Source: Lutibaculum baratangense AMV1 (GTDB lineage: Bacteria; Pseudomonadota; Alphaproteobacteria; Rhizobiales; Tepidamorphaceae). Taken from it: a stretch of DNA of 64,000 bases. The stretch covers positions 61,178-125,177 of the forward strand of contig NZ_AWXZ01000031.1 of assembly GCF_000496075.1 (NCBI RefSeq), in the 5' to 3' direction. This document shows, one piece after another, positions 7,732 through 17,098 of this stretch (its first letter is position 1; every line of letters begins with the position of its first letter). Made by a program: the position numbers and the translations under genes. The notes beneath the pieces were generated by a model. It was given only the letters and a program-made list of their open reading frames with translations. It was not told the origin of the DNA and ran no database searches.

Positions 7732-9948
7732 ATGCACCCTCCCCACGTGAACATCCTGCGCAGCACGTCCGACCGCATCAGGGAGGGCTCGCCGTTTCCC
7801 CTCGGTGCAACCTGGGACGGGCTCGGGGTGAACTTCGCGATCTTCTCCGCCCACGCGACGAGGGTCGAGCTCTGCATCTTCGACAACGAGGGCGTGAAGG
7901 AGCTCGAGAGGTTCGAGCTGCCGGAATATACCGACGAGGTGTGGCACGGCTATCTCCCCGAGGCCCGGCCGGGCACGGTCTACGGCTTCCGGGTCCACGG
8001 GCCGTACGAGCCGGAAGCCGGTCACCGCTTCAACCACAACAAGCTGCTGATCGACCCCTACGCGAAGCAGCTCGTGGGGAACCTCAAATGGGGCCCCGAG
8101 CTGTTCGGGTACGTGATCGGCTCGAAGGACAAGGACCTCTCCTTCGACGACCGCGACAGCGCCGCGCTGATCCCCAAGGCCCGGGTGATCGACCCCGCCT
8201 TCACGTGGGGCGCGGAGCGCAGGCCGGCCGTCCCGTGGGACCGCACCGTCATCTACGAGATGCACGTCAAGGGCTTCACGAAGCTGAACCAGGCGATCCC
8301 GGAGCCGCTGCGCGGCACCTTCGCGGGCCTCGGCAACCCGCGTGTGACGCAGTATCTCAAGACGCTCGGCGTCACCGCAGCCGAGCTCCTGCCGATCCAC
8401 GCCTTCGTCGACGACTCCTACCTGATCGACAAGGGGCTGAGGAACTACTGGGGCTACAACTCCATCGGCTTCTTCGCCCCCGACCCGCGCTATCTCCAGT
8501 CGCCTTTCGTCAACGAATTCAAGGAGATGGTGAACCAGTTCCACCAGTCCGGCCTCGAGGTGATCCTCGACGTCGTCTACAACCACACCGCCGAGGGCAA
8601 CGAGCTCGGGCCCACCCTCTCGTTCAAGGGCATCGACAATGCCAGCTACTACAGGCTGATGCCCGACGAGAAGCGCTACTACATCAACGACACCGGAACC
8701 GGAAACACGGTGAACCTGTCGCACCAGAGGGTGCTGCAGATGGTCGCCGATTCCCTGCGCTACTGGGCGACCGAGATGCGGGTCGACGGTTTCCGCTTCG
8801 ACCTCGCCACGATCCTCGCGCGCGAGCCCTACGGCTTCGACGAGGGTGGCGGCTTCCTCGACGCCTGCCGGCAGGACCCGGTGCTGTCGAGCGTGAAGCT
8901 GATCGCCGAGCCGTGGGACATCGGCCCCGGCGGCTACCAAGTCGGCCAGTTCCCGCCGGGCTGGGCCGAGTGGAACGACAAGTTCCGCGACACCGTGCGC
9001 GCCTACTGGAAGGGCGACGAGGGCAAGCTCGCCGATTTCTCCGCCCGCCTCGCGGGCTCGGCCGACCTCTTCAACAAGCGCGGCCGCAAGCCCTGGGCCA
9101 GCGTCAACTTCATCACCGCCCATGACGGCTTCACGCTGAACGACCTCGTCTCCTACAACGAGAAGCACAACGAGGCGAACGGCGAGGACAACAAGGACGG
9201 CCACTCGCACAACCATTCCTGGAACCACGGCGCGGAAGGACCGACCGAGGACAGAGCGATCCTCGCGTTGCGCGAGCGCCAGAAGCGCAACCTCCTGGCG
9301 ACGCTCCTGCTGTCCCAGGGGACGCCGATGATCCTGGCCGGCGACGAGTTCGGCAACTCGCAGCACGGCAACAACAATGCCTACTGCCAGGACAACGAGA
9401 TCAGCTGGCTCAAGTGGGACGACATCGACACGGCGGACACCGACCTTCTCGACTTCGTCCGCACGATGATCGCGATCCGCAAGACCTATCCGATCCTCCA
9501 CCGGACCCGGTTTCTCGCGGGCGAGTACAACGAGGAGCTCGACGTCAAGGACGTCACCTGGCTCCTGCCCAACACCGAGGAGCTGGCAGAGGAGCACTGG
9601 CACGACGGCAACGGGAGGTGCTTCGGCATGCTGCTCGACGGGCGTGCCCAGCCGACCGGCATCAAGCGACGGGGCGACGACGCGACGCTCCTCATCGTGA
9701 CGAACGCCCACCACGAGCCGGTCGAGTTCACGCTCCCGGAAGTCCCCGAGGGCGACCACTGGCTGCGGCTCATCGATACGATGGAGGGGCGGATCGGCAA
9801 GCTGCCGGGCTTCGGGTTCGGCGCCGTCTACGAAGTGGGGCCGCGCTCGCTCGCGCTGTTCGTGCTCGAGGCCCGCGACCGGCCACGCCGTCTCGTGCGG
9901 CAGGGCATCGACGCGATCCTCGACGTTCAGGAGGGCGGCCAACCCTAG
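7732..9948 (+). CDS. glgX: Glycogen debranching enzyme GlgX
   Basis: A GH13 isoamylase-type enzyme (738 residues) that cleaves alpha-1,6 branches of phosphorylase-trimmed glycogen. An N-terminal CBM48 domain (about 17-130) precedes the (beta/alpha)8 barrel. All four GH13 regions are visible: DVVYNH (280-285), GFRFDLA with nucleophile Asp357, IAEPWD with acid/base Glu393, and AHD (463-465). The C-terminal beta domain ends near residue 730. ATG 7732 starts at the usual family position; longer in-frame starts would overlap the EamA gene. No other glg genes are in the window. Confidence 0.95.
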   Translation: MHPPHVNILRSTSDRIREGSPFPLGATWDGLGVNFAIFSAHATRVELCIFDNEGVKELERFELPEYTDEVWHGYLPEARPGTVYGFRVHGPYEPEAGHRFNHNKLLIDPYAKQLVGNLKWGPELFGYVIGSKDKDLSFDDRDSAALIPKARVIDPAFTWGAERRPAVPWDRTVIYEMHVKGFTKLNQAIPEPLRGTFAGLGNPRVTQYLKTLGVTAAELLPIHAFVDDSYLIDKGLRNYWGYNSIGFFAPDPRYLQSPFVNEFKEMVNQFHQSGLEVILDVVYNHTAEGNELGPTLSFKGIDNASYYRLMPDEKRYYINDTGTGNTVNLSHQRVLQMVADSLRYWATEMRVDGFRFDLATILAREPYGFDEGGGFLDACRQDPVLSSVKLIAEPWDIGPGGYQVGQFPPGWAEWNDKFRDTVRAYWKGDEGKLADFSARLAGSADLFNKRGRKPWASVNFITAHDGFTLNDLVSYNEKHNEANGEDNKDGHSHNHSWNHGAEGPTEDRAILALRERQKRNLLATLLLSQGTPMILAGDEFGNSQHGNNNAYCQDNEISWLKWDDIDTADTDLLDFVRTMIAIRKTYPILHRTRFLAGEYNEELDVKDVTWLLPNTEELAEEHWHDGNGRCFGMLLDGRAQPTGIKRRGDDATLLIVTNAHHEPVEFTLPEVPEGDHWLRLIDTMEGRIGKLPGFGFGAVYEVGPRSLALFVLEARDRPRRLVRQGIDAILDVQEGGQP

Positions 9949-10079
9949 CCCGGCGCCGCCTCGCCTTTCTCCCGCCCCGAAGGTTGCGTCCGCACGCGAT
10001 TCCCCCCATGACACGTCCGTGACGGCGGGGCCTGGGGCGCCTCGCTCCGTTGGGGAACGTCGCAGGCGGGCAGGACGAG

Positions 10080-12095
10080 ATGACGAACAGGGGCTTCTCC
10101 GTTGTCGAGAACGAGTGGATCTCGCTCTCCGACGGCTCGCGGCTCGCGGCACGGATCTTCATGCCGGATGCCGCGGCGGCGGAGCCCGTTCCCGCCATCT
10201 TCGAATTCGTGCCCTACCGCAAGGGCGACGGCACGAGGCAGCGGGACGACACCTATTTCCCGGCTTTCGCGGCCGCCGGCTACGCGGGCGTCCGGGTCGA
10301 CATCCGCGGCTCCGGCGAGTCCGACGGCGTCATCGACGGCGAGTACACGCCGCGCGAGCTGGCCGATGCCTGCGAGGTGATCGACTGGATCGCGGCGCAG
10401 CCCTGGTGCTCCGGCAGCGTCGGCATGATGGGCATCTCGTGGGGCGGCTTCAACGCGCTCCAGGTGGCAGCGCTCCGCCCCGCGCCGCTCAAGGCGATCA
10501 TCTCGGTCGCCTCGACCGTCGACCGCTACGACGACGACATCCACTACAAGGGCGGCTGTCACCTCGGCTCGAACTTCGCCTGGGCGGCCGCCATGGCGAG
10601 CTTCCAGTCGCGACCGCCCGATCCCGAGATCGTCGGCGAGGCGTGGCGGGAGATGTGGCTCGACCGGCTGGAGAACGAGCCCTTCATGCTCGAGGAATGG
10701 CTCGCCCATCAGCGGCGCGACGCGTTCTGGAAGCACGGCTCGGTCTGCGAGGACTTCGCCGCGATCGAGGTTCCGGTTCTGCTTGTCGCCGGCTGGGCCG
10801 ACGGCTACCGCAACACGCCCCTGAAGGGACTAGAAGGGCTCCTGCGGGACGAGAACGGCCGCCAGCGCCACAGCAAGGCTCTGATCGGCTCCTGGGCCCA
10901 CCGCTATCCCCACCTCGCCTGGCCGGGACCGGCCGCGGACTTCGTCGAGGAGGCCGTGCGGTGGTGGGGACGCTGGCTGAAGCGCGAGCGCACGGGGGCG
11001 GCCGCCTTGCCCGCCGTCCGCGCCCATATTTCTCACTCGCCGCGCCACTCCCCGAGGCGCGAAAACGACCCGGGAAGCTGGGTCGGCGTGAAGGAATGGC
11101 GGCAACCGGAGCTTCTGAATCTCCACGCCGGAGAACACGGCAGCCTCGTGCGCGAGCAGGAGAGCTGGCAGCCAGCGGAGATCCACCTGAACACGCCCGG
11201 CGACCTCGGCACCGCGGGCGGCGAGTACTTCACCGAGGAGACCGGCGTCGGCATCGCGGGCGATCAGCGCTACGACGACGCGGCCTCCCTGACCTTCGAG
11301 AGCGCCCCGTTCGACGAGCCGCTCGCGCTTCTCGGCCGTCCGTCACTGACCCTGACGCTGCGGACGAAGGATCCCCAGAACCTCGTCGCACGGCTCGTCG
11401 ACGTGCATCCCGACGGCTCGGCGACCCGCGTGTCTCTAGGCGTGCTGAACCTCGCCCACCGCGACGGCCACGAGCACCCCCTGGACATGCCGGCGGACGA
11501 GCCGGTGACGGTGCGGCTGCTCCTCGACGCATGCGGCTATCGCTTCGCGGCAGGGAACCGGCTGCGCCTTTCCCTGTCGAACGCCTACTGGCCCATGGTC
11601 TGGCCCGCTCCCGGCACTGGCGGGATCCGGATCGAGCCGCAGAGCATCGAGCTGTCGCTGCCGCTCCTCGGCGAGGACGCAACCCCCGTCGACGTCCCTC
11701 CGCCGCCCGGCCCCGCCGAGGCGCAGACCCCTACCGAGCATCGGCCGCCGGAACTCCGTCGCACCGTGGAGCGAAACCTCGTCGACGGACGCACGACGTA
11801 CAGGGTGTTCGAGGACAGCGGCGCGCGGGAGGCGACCGAGACGGGCCCGACGACCCGGCTCGTGCGCCGAGAGATCTGGACCATCGACCCGGACGACCCG
11901 CTCTCCGCGCGGGCGGAGGCCCATTGGACGGCCGAGACGTCGCGGGGAGACTGGCGCATCCGCACCGAGACCTTCGCATCCCTGTCGTGCACCGCCGGCG
12001 ACTGGATCGTGTCTGCTTCCGTCCTCGCCTACGAGGGCGACCGGCGGATCCACCGGAAGGTCTGGAGCCGGGTCATCCCGCGCGACCACATGTGA
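10080..12095 (+). CDS. CocE/NonD-family alpha/beta hydrolase (S15)
   Basis: A 671-residue hydrolase of the cocaine esterase / X-Pro dipeptidyl-peptidase fold. The N-terminal alpha/beta domain holds the early conserved VPYRK (44-48), the RGSGES turn (about 76-81) and the nucleophile elbow GISWGG (Ser120). A C-terminal jelly-roll (PepX_C, about 310-560) is followed by roughly 100 residues of beta-rich sequence typical of the longer members. Substrate is unknown: an ester or an acyl-amide/peptide. The ATG at 10080 has GCAGGACGAG upstream; a TTG at 10050 is in frame. A hairpin follows the stop. Confidence 0.88.
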   Translation: MTNRGFSVVENEWISLSDGSRLAARIFMPDAAAAEPVPAIFEFVPYRKGDGTRQRDDTYFPAFAAAGYAGVRVDIRGSGESDGVIDGEYTPRELADACEVIDWIAAQPWCSGSVGMMGISWGGFNALQVAALRPAPLKAIISVASTVDRYDDDIHYKGGCHLGSNFAWAAAMASFQSRPPDPEIVGEAWREMWLDRLENEPFMLEEWLAHQRRDAFWKHGSVCEDFAAIEVPVLLVAGWADGYRNTPLKGLEGLLRDENGRQRHSKALIGSWAHRYPHLAWPGPAADFVEEAVRWWGRWLKRERTGAAALPAVRAHISHSPRHSPRRENDPGSWVGVKEWRQPELLNLHAGEHGSLVREQESWQPAEIHLNTPGDLGTAGGEYFTEETGVGIAGDQRYDDAASLTFESAPFDEPLALLGRPSLTLTLRTKDPQNLVARLVDVHPDGSATRVSLGVLNLAHRDGHEHPLDMPADEPVTVRLLLDACGYRFAAGNRLRLSLSNAYWPMVWPAPGTGGIRIEPQSIELSLPLLGEDATPVDVPPPPGPAEAQTPTEHRPPELRRTVERNLVDGRTTYRVFEDSGAREATETGPTTRLVRREIWTIDPDDPLSARAEAHWTAETSRGDWRIRTETFASLSCTAGDWIVSASVLAYEGDRRIHRKVWSRVIPRDHM

Positions 12096-12104
12096 CACCG
12101 GTCA

Positions 12105-12126
12105 GGAAGGCCCGCGCGGCCTTTCC
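12105..12126 (+). terminator. Hairpin after the CocE-type gene
   Basis: AAGGCC (12107-12112) pairs with GGCCTT (12118-12123) over a CGCGC loop, flanked by GG and CC, and followed by TCC. It starts 10 nt after the stop and lies before the pit start, a plausible weak terminator. Confidence 0.4.
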
Positions 12127-12180
12127 GCCCGCCCCGACCGCGATAGCTTCCGCACCCGAGCGAGGAAGGACCACGAGACC

Positions 12181-13695
12181 GTGCCCAAGCACGCCGTCGA
12201 CAAGGAGCTGAAAAAGCTCGCGCGCCTGGACGAGGCCAGCAGCGGCCTCACCCGCGCCATCGCGCCCCCCGGGCTGGCCATCGTCTTCCTCGCCGCCGTG
12301 GCCGTGTTCGCGGCCACCTTCGTCGCGTCGGGCCCTCTCGGTCTCTACGTGGTCGTGGCCGCCTTCATCGCGGGCTACATGGCCCTCTATGTCGGCGCGA
12401 ACGACGTCGCCAACAACATGGGACCGGCCGTCGGCGGGCGCACGCTCACCCTGATGCAGGCCCTGATCATCGCGGCGATCTTCGAGGCGGCGGGCGCGCT
12501 GATCGCGGGGGGAGACGTCGTCGGGACCATCTCCAAGGACATCGTCCGCCCCGCGCCGACGATGGAGACCACCCGCTTCATCATCGTGATGATGGCGGGC
12601 TTCCTCGCCGCCGCCATGTGGATCCACCTCGCGACCTATCTCGGCGCCCCCGTGTCGACGACCCATTCCGTGGTCGGCGGCGTCCTCGGCTCGGCGGTCG
12701 CGGCCTCGGGCCTCGACGTCGTCAACTGGCCGACGATGGGCGCGATCGCGGCGAGCTGGATCATCTCCCCCGTCATGGGCGGCGTCATCGCGGCCGCCCT
12801 GCTCTGGGCGCTCAAGAGGACGGTCCTTCTGCGCGAGGACGACCGGGTCCGTGCCGGGCGCCGCTACGTGCCGGCGATGGTGGGGCTGATGGCCGGCGTC
12901 TTCACGAGCTACCTCATGCTGAAGGGGCTCTCGCATGTGTGGGCGCCGCCGACATGGCTCGTGCTCGCAGCGGGGCTTCTCGCCTTCCTCGCGGGATGGA
13001 TCGTCGCCCGGCCATGGATACGCCAGCAGTCCGTCGGCATGCCGGACGAGCGCAAGGCGGTCGCGAACCTCTTCGCCCTGCCACTCATCATATCCACGGC
13101 CTTCCTGTCCTTCGCCCATGGCGCGAACGACGTGGCGAACGCGGTCGGGCCGCTGGCGGCCATCGTCTCCGCCGCGGGCAGCGGCATGGCCGCTCCGCAG
13201 GACGTCCCCCTGCCCCTCTGGGTCCTGATGATCGGCGCCGTCGGCATCTCCACGGGACTCGCCCTGTTCGGCCCCAGGGTGATCCGCACGGTCGGCCAGA
13301 GCATCACCCGGATGAACGCGAGCCGTGCCTTCTGCGTCGCCCTCTCCGCGGCCGTCACGGTGCTCGTGGCCTCGGCGCTCGGCCTGCCGGTGTCGTCGAC
13401 CCACGTCGCGGTCGGCGGCGTGTTCGGCGTCGGCTTCCTTCGCGAGAGGCTGATGAACAAGGGAATCCCGAACCCCGCCGTCCAGCCCCGCACGAGGTTC
13501 CTGAAGGTCGCCACCCTCAACGAGACGCCGGAGCAGGCGGTCGCCCGAATGCAGAAGCGGCAGAAGCGTTATCTCGTGCGGCGGCGCTACGCGCTGGCGA
13601 TCGGGGCGGCATGGGTCGTGACCGTGCCGGCATCCGCCCTTCTGGCGGCGACGCTCTACGGCGTCCTGAGCCTGGCGACCGTGGGTTCGCTGTGA
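12181..13695 (+). CDS. pit: Low-affinity inorganic phosphate transporter, Pit family
   Basis: A 504-residue PiT-family permease, which symports phosphate (as metal phosphate in the E. coli family) with protons. Both inverted signature repeats are present: GANDVANNMGP (72-82) and GANDVANAVGP (about 315-325), each followed by a second conserved segment (GAPVSTTHSVVGG; GLPVSSTHVAVGG). About 11-12 membrane helices are visible, with a soluble N-terminal tail of some 30 residues and a charged segment about 435-465. The start is a GTG at 12181 with GAGGAAGG about 13 nt upstream. It converges on the Nudix gene. Confidence 0.95.
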   Translation: MPKHAVDKELKKLARLDEASSGLTRAIAPPGLAIVFLAAVAVFAATFVASGPLGLYVVVAAFIAGYMALYVGANDVANNMGPAVGGRTLTLMQALIIAAIFEAAGALIAGGDVVGTISKDIVRPAPTMETTRFIIVMMAGFLAAAMWIHLATYLGAPVSTTHSVVGGVLGSAVAASGLDVVNWPTMGAIAASWIISPVMGGVIAAALLWALKRTVLLREDDRVRAGRRYVPAMVGLMAGVFTSYLMLKGLSHVWAPPTWLVLAAGLLAFLAGWIVARPWIRQQSVGMPDERKAVANLFALPLIISTAFLSFAHGANDVANAVGPLAAIVSAAGSGMAAPQDVPLPLWVLMIGAVGISTGLALFGPRVIRTVGQSITRMNASRAFCVALSAAVTVLVASALGLPVSSTHVAVGGVFGVGFLRERLMNKGIPNPAVQPRTRFLKVATLNETPEQAVARMQKRQKRYLVRRRYALAIGAAWVVTVPASALLAATLYGVLSLATVGSL

Positions 13696-13711
13696 GAGCG
13701 GAGTTCGACGC

Positions 13712-14239
13712 TCAGTCGTGGAGATCCGCGGCCGACAGCGTGTCGGGCGGCTGGACATGCCCGCGCTCGCGGCGATCGAGCTGCCCGAGAAGGTCTTTCA
13801 ACCGGCGTTCGCTGATCAGCCGCCGCGCCTCCTGAAGCGTCGCCCAGTGGCGCCGGCGCTGCGACTGCTCCTGCCAGTCGTCGAGCTGACGGATGACGCG
13901 TAGCGGATACATGTCGACTTCGATCGCCTGGCGCCTGATGCCGCGGATCTTCCAGGTCCGGAACGAGCCGATGGCGCTGACGTCGACGTCGCCTTCGACG
14001 CCGGCCTCCTCCAAGGCCTCGCGGGCCGCCGACTGCGCCGCCGTCAGGGATGAGCCGATGCCACCCTTCGGGAAGATCCAGCGTCCGCTCCGCCTCGATG
14101 TGACGAGCAGGAACACGGGGATGCCGTCGACGACGGTATAGGGGATGGCGCCGCTCTGGCGTTCGGAGATCCGCGTCCTCTCGGCCGGCGCGGCCCGAAG
14201 CGCCCATCTGAAGCGGCCGAGAAGTCCGACGTCCGTCAC
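13712..14239 (-). CDS. Nudix hydrolase, DIPP-like
   Basis: A 175-residue Nudix protein. The box starts at Gly59 (PKGGIGSSL...) and keeps the metal-binding core REALEEAG (73-80: Arg73, Glu74, Glu77, Glu78). The first Glu of the consensus G-x5-E is replaced by Leu65, and the sequence resembles the diphosphoinositol-polyphosphate-type subgroup (WIFPKG before the box). The C-terminal 35 residues are charged and extend past the fold. The likely reaction is hydrolysis of a nucleoside-diphosphate-linked or polyphosphate substrate. ATG 14239 has a GGAGAGG ribosome site. The gene follows the min operon on the same strand after a strong hairpin. Confidence 0.88.
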   Translation of the reverse strand: MTDVGLLGRFRWALRAAPAERTRISERQSGAIPYTVVDGIPVFLLVTSRRSGRWIFPKGGIGSSLTAAQSAAREALEEAGVEGDVDVSAIGSFRTWKIRGIRRQAIEVDMYPLRVIRQLDDWQEQSQRRRHWATLQEARRLISERRLKDLLGQLDRRERGHVQPPDTLSAADLHD

Positions 14240-14273
14240 GGGTCCTCTCCTTCACAGATTCCGCTTCAAGGCC

Positions 14274-14300
14274 GACCTCGCGCGGTTGCCGCGCGAGGTC
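14274..14300 (-). terminator. Perfect 12-bp hairpin ending the minCDE operon
   Basis: GACCTCGCGCGG (14274-14285) pairs perfectly with CCGCGCGAGGTC (14289-14300) around a TTG loop, 55 nt downstream of the minE stop and 35 nt before the Nudix start. There is no clear U-tract, but the stem is very stable. Confidence 0.65.
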
Positions 14301-14354
14301 TGGATATGGGATTCTCCGACGCAGCCGCAACCGCGCAGGAGCCGTTCCGGTTCC

Positions 14355-14618
14355 TCAGGCCGCCTTGGCGCTCGGCAGGCCGGAGATCTCGATCTCGAGC
14401 TCAAGCGTCGAGATCGGGCTGCCGCGATCCATCTTGATCTGCACCTTCTCCGGATCGACGGAGACGTGCTTGGCGATGACCGCGAGAACCTCTTCGCGCA
14501 GCTGGTTGATCAGCTCGGCGTTGCCCGTGCCCGAGCGCTCGTGCGCGAGAAGGATCTGCAGCCGGTCGCGCGCGACGGGCGCGCTCGAGCGGCGCATCAG
14601 GAAGTCGAGGATCTTCAT
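14355..14618 (-). CDS. minE: Cell division topological specificity factor MinE
   Basis: An 87-residue MinE. The N-terminal part ([20 protein letters not shown]) carries the anti-MinCD and membrane-contact helix/strand, and residues about 35-80 form the dimerisation domain ([20 protein letters not shown]). It stimulates MinD ATPase and drives the pole-to-pole oscillation that places the Z-ring at mid-cell. The start overlaps the minD stop as ATGA, indicating translational coupling. The gene is last in minC-minD-minE. Confidence 0.96.
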   Translation of the reverse strand: MKILDFLMRRSSAPVARDRLQILLAHERSGTGNAELINQLREEVLAVIAKHVSVDPEKVQIKMDRGSPISTLELEIEISGLPSAKAA

Positions 14619-15430
14619 GCCGCAGCCCTCCGCCCGAAGAACTTCAGGAAGCCGAAGCGGCTGGTCGGCGCCGTCAGCGGCAGGTCCGCGCCCTCGAGGC
14701 GCTTCGCGGCGGTGATGTAGGCCATGCCGGCGGCGCTCTGCGGGTTCGAGACGGTCACGGGCGAGCCGACATTCGAGGCCTTGAGGACGTCCTCGCTCTC
14801 CGGCACGACGCCGAGCAGCGGGATCGACAGGATGTCGAGCACGTCCTCGACCTTCAGCATCTCGCCCCTGCTGGCGCGGCGCGTGTCGTAGCGGGTGAGA
14901 AGGAGGTGCTTCTCGATGTCGCCGCCCGTCTCGGCCTTGAGCGTCTTGGAGTCGAGCAGGCCGATGATCCGGTCGGAGTCGCGGACGGAGGAGATCTCCG
15001 GGTTCGTCACGACGAGGGCGACGTCGGCATGGCGCATCGCGAGGGTCGCGCCGCGCTCGATGCCGGCGGGGCTGTCGCAGACGATCCAGTCGAAGCTCTT
15101 CTTCAGCTCCTCGATGACGCCGTTCACGCCGTCCTCGGTGAGCGCGTCCTTGTCGCGGGTCTGGGAGGCGGGAAGGAGCGAGAGCGTCTCGATCCTCTTG
15201 TCCTTGATCAGGGCCTGCGAGAGCTTCGCGTCGCCGTTGATCACGTCGATCAGGTCGAAGACCACGCGACGCTCGGCGCCCATGATCAGGTCCAGGTTGC
15301 GCAGGCCCACGTCGAAGTCGACGACGGCGACCTTCTTGCCCTCGCCGGCGAGCGCCGCACTGAGAGCGGCCGCCGTGGTGGTCTTGCCGACCCCGCCCTT
15401 GCCCGATGTGACGACCAGTACCTTAGACAT
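14615..15430 (-). CDS. minD: Septum site-determining ATPase MinD
   Basis: A 271-residue ParA/MinD-family ATPase. The deviant Walker A motif KGGVGKTT (11-18) with the signature Lys11, switch I/II sequences ([18 protein letters not shown]) and a C-terminal amphipathic membrane-targeting helix ([15 protein letters not shown]) are all visible. ATP-bound dimers bind the membrane and recruit MinC or MinE. The ribosome site GGAGGA lies 10 nt upstream of ATG 15430. It follows minC by 24 nt and overlaps minE by 4 nt. Confidence 0.97.
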   Translation of the reverse strand: MSKVLVVTSGKGGVGKTTTAAALSAALAGEGKKVAVVDFDVGLRNLDLIMGAERRVVFDLIDVINGDAKLSQALIKDKRIETLSLLPASQTRDKDALTEDGVNGVIEELKKSFDWIVCDSPAGIERGATLAMRHADVALVVTNPEISSVRDSDRIIGLLDSKTLKAETGGDIEKHLLLTRYDTRRASRGEMLKVEDVLDILSIPLLGVVPESEDVLKASNVGSPVTVSNPQSAAGMAYITAAKRLEGADLPLTAPTSRFGFLKFFGRRAAA

Positions 15431-15454
15431 CTCTGCGCGTCCTCCGCGGTTCGA

Positions 15455-16210
15455 TCAGTTGAGAGTGGTGAAGCGGATGGACACCCCGTCCAGCCGCGCC
15501 TGCACGCGCTTGCTGCGCAGCAGGGGGTCCATGGTCTCCGCCGTCATGAAGACGGCGCCGATGGCGACGAACTCCGCCTCGAGCCGGCCGGCGAAGATGC
15601 GGGCGTTCTCGTCGTCGGAGGCGCCGGCGCAGACCCGGCCGCGCAGCGCGCCGTAGACATGGACGGAGCCGCCGGCGACGACCTCCGCACCGGAGGACAC
15701 GGCACCGGTGACGATGACGTCGCCGTCCGGATTGACGATGCTCTGTCCGGAGCGGACAGGGCCGTCGATGATGAGGGTCTTGCCGCCGGAAGCCAGATCC
15801 TCCGTCGAGGGCGCGGCCTCGTCGCCGGGCTTCTCCTCGCCGGCGGCGGACGCCTCGGCCGTCAGGGCGGCGGCCGCGGTGATCTCGCGCATGCCGGCCT
15901 GGCGGGCCTGGCTGATGATCGGCGGCATGCCCATCGGGAGCCACGCCGATTCCACCCCGTCTATGCCCATCACGCGGATGCCGCGCTGGCTGAGCCTGGA
16001 GAGGAGATCGAGCAGCGTCTCGCGATCGACCGTGTGGTTCGACAGGTCGAGCAGGACGGGACGGCCGGCGAAGAAGTCGGGAGCGCCCTTCAGCCAGTGG
16101 TCGAGGCCGACGAGCCAGTCCGTCAGCTCGCCGTCCGGCTGCAGAACGAAGGCGAGCAGCGAGCGCGCCTTCATCTTCAGGGCATTGCGTGGGTTAACGG
16201 GTGCGTTCAC
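15455..16210 (-). CDS. minC: Septum formation inhibitor MinC
   Basis: A 251-residue MinC that blocks FtsZ polymerisation near the poles. The N-terminal domain (about 10-110) precedes a linker rich in Ala and Glu and the C-terminal right-handed beta-helix (about 145-250), recognised by IIDGPVRSGQSI, the GDVIVTG turn and GSVHVYGALRGR. The start is GTG at 16210 with no strong Shine-Dalgarno; an ATG 12 codons in is possible but would trim the N-domain. A CtrA-type box lies 50-64 nt upstream. Confidence 0.95.
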   Translation of the reverse strand: MNAPVNPRNALKMKARSLLAFVLQPDGELTDWLVGLDHWLKGAPDFFAGRPVLLDLSNHTVDRETLLDLLSRLSQRGIRVMGIDGVESAWLPMGMPPIISQARQAGMREITAAAALTAEASAAGEEKPGDEAAPSTEDLASGGKTLIIDGPVRSGQSIVNPDGDVIVTGAVSSGAEVVAGGSVHVYGALRGRVCAGASDDENARIFAGRLEAEFVAIGAVFMTAETMDPLLRSKRVQARLDGVSIRFTTLN

Positions 16211-16259
16211 GGCATATTCACCAAGTTCGGGTCGCGAACTCGATTTCGCGCCCTTATGG

Positions 16260-16274
16260 TTAACTGCCGGTTAA
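16260..16274 (-). promoter_or_regulatory. CtrA-type box upstream of minC
   Basis: TTAA, seven bases, TTAA. On the minus strand it reads TTAA-CCGGCAG-TTAACCAT, matching the full CtrA consensus (TTAA-N7-TTAA, with the TTAACC half). It is 50-64 nt before the minC start. CtrA control of minCDE is known in Sinorhizobium meliloti, which supports function here. Confidence 0.7.
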
Positions 16275-16339
16275 TGCCCCGAGATTTCCGGTTACGCCGA
16301 AGAAGCTTTCCACAACGGGCGAGGTCGCCCGAAGGTCTG

Positions 16340-16789
16340 TCAGTGTCGAACGGCGCGGAACGCTTCGGCCGCCGCACGTCGCGGGTCGGCCGAGCGGGGG
16401 GCGACGGCCTCGAAATCTCCTCGCAACGCCTTGAGCGCCGCGCGTTCCGCCTCGATCTCGCGCTTCGTGCGGATGCCCATCCGGCGCAGGACCGGGAGCG
16501 GCGGGCACCAGCCTTGCACCGCATGCTGTAGGAGGAAAGCCGTCACCGCGGCGGGCAGGACGAGCCATCTTCTGTCATGAACCGCACCGAGCACGGTGCC
16601 GGTGAAGGCGAGCGTCGCGGCGTTCGCCTCAAGAACGCGCTCCACGTCCCACTCCTCGTCGAGCTCCCGCAGGCGGCGGGGAATCTCGTGCGGGTGGCGG
16701 GCTTGGTGGTGGATGCTCGCCTCGGTCTCGTTCTCGATCTCGTGGTTGATGGAACCCGCCGTGTGGCGGGCGACGCGACCGTCTCTCAT
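16340..16789 (-). CDS. DUF2892 membrane protein
   Basis: A 149-residue protein. The hydrophilic N-terminus (about 1-50) is rich in His, Glu and Arg. The DUF2892 segment (about 52-105) has two hydrophobic helices: NAATLAFTGTVLGAVHDRRW and LVLPAAVTAFLLQHAVQG, with the typical following motif CPPLPVLRRMGIRT. The C-terminal 45 residues are charged and helical. The domain is also found in YgaP rhodanese membrane anchors; no rhodanese is present here, and function is unknown. ATG 16789 has GGAG 9 nt upstream. It lies upstream of minC on the same strand, but the CtrA box between them suggests separate transcription. Confidence 0.8.
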   Translation of the reverse strand: MRDGRVARHTAGSINHEIENETEASIHHQARHPHEIPRRLRELDEEWDVERVLEANAATLAFTGTVLGAVHDRRWLVLPAAVTAFLLQHAVQGWCPPLPVLRRMGIRTKREIEAERAALKALRGDFEAVAPRSADPRRAAAEAFRAVRH

Positions 16790-17098
16790 GGTCGGGGTCT
16801 CCGGGTGCAGTTGTCGTGAGAGAACGCGGGCCGGGCCGCCCCGGTTCTTCCGGAGGCGCGTCCCCGACATCTGCTGCAGCCGCTAACTTTTTTGGCAGGG
16901 TTCCCACCGGCGTGAAGCCTCTGCTACCGTTTTGAGGTCCAACAGCCGTCGGAAACCTGCCGCGCACCCCGCGCGCGCACGTCCCGCGGCACAGGGGCGG
17001 CGGGGGCCTGAACAGCTTCTTCGAGACGATCTGTAGCCGACGCGACTGCAGCGGGAGGCCTTCCGCCTGCTCGAACGACCAGAGGAGAGGAGCAAACG
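16790..17098. other. Divergent region before the ectoine operon, 309 nt
   Basis: It holds the promoters of the DUF2892 gene (minus) and the ehu operon (plus). The ehuB ribosome site GAGGAGAGGAG ends 6 nt before the ATG at 17099. I see no convincing operator and no adjacent EhuR/EnuR-type regulator gene. Confidence 0.4.

Noticed and set aside
4233..7886. A 1217-codon frame antisense to ftsH and the EamA gene
   Set aside because: Both opposing genes have clear families; only its last 34 codons are considered as a separate possible small gene.
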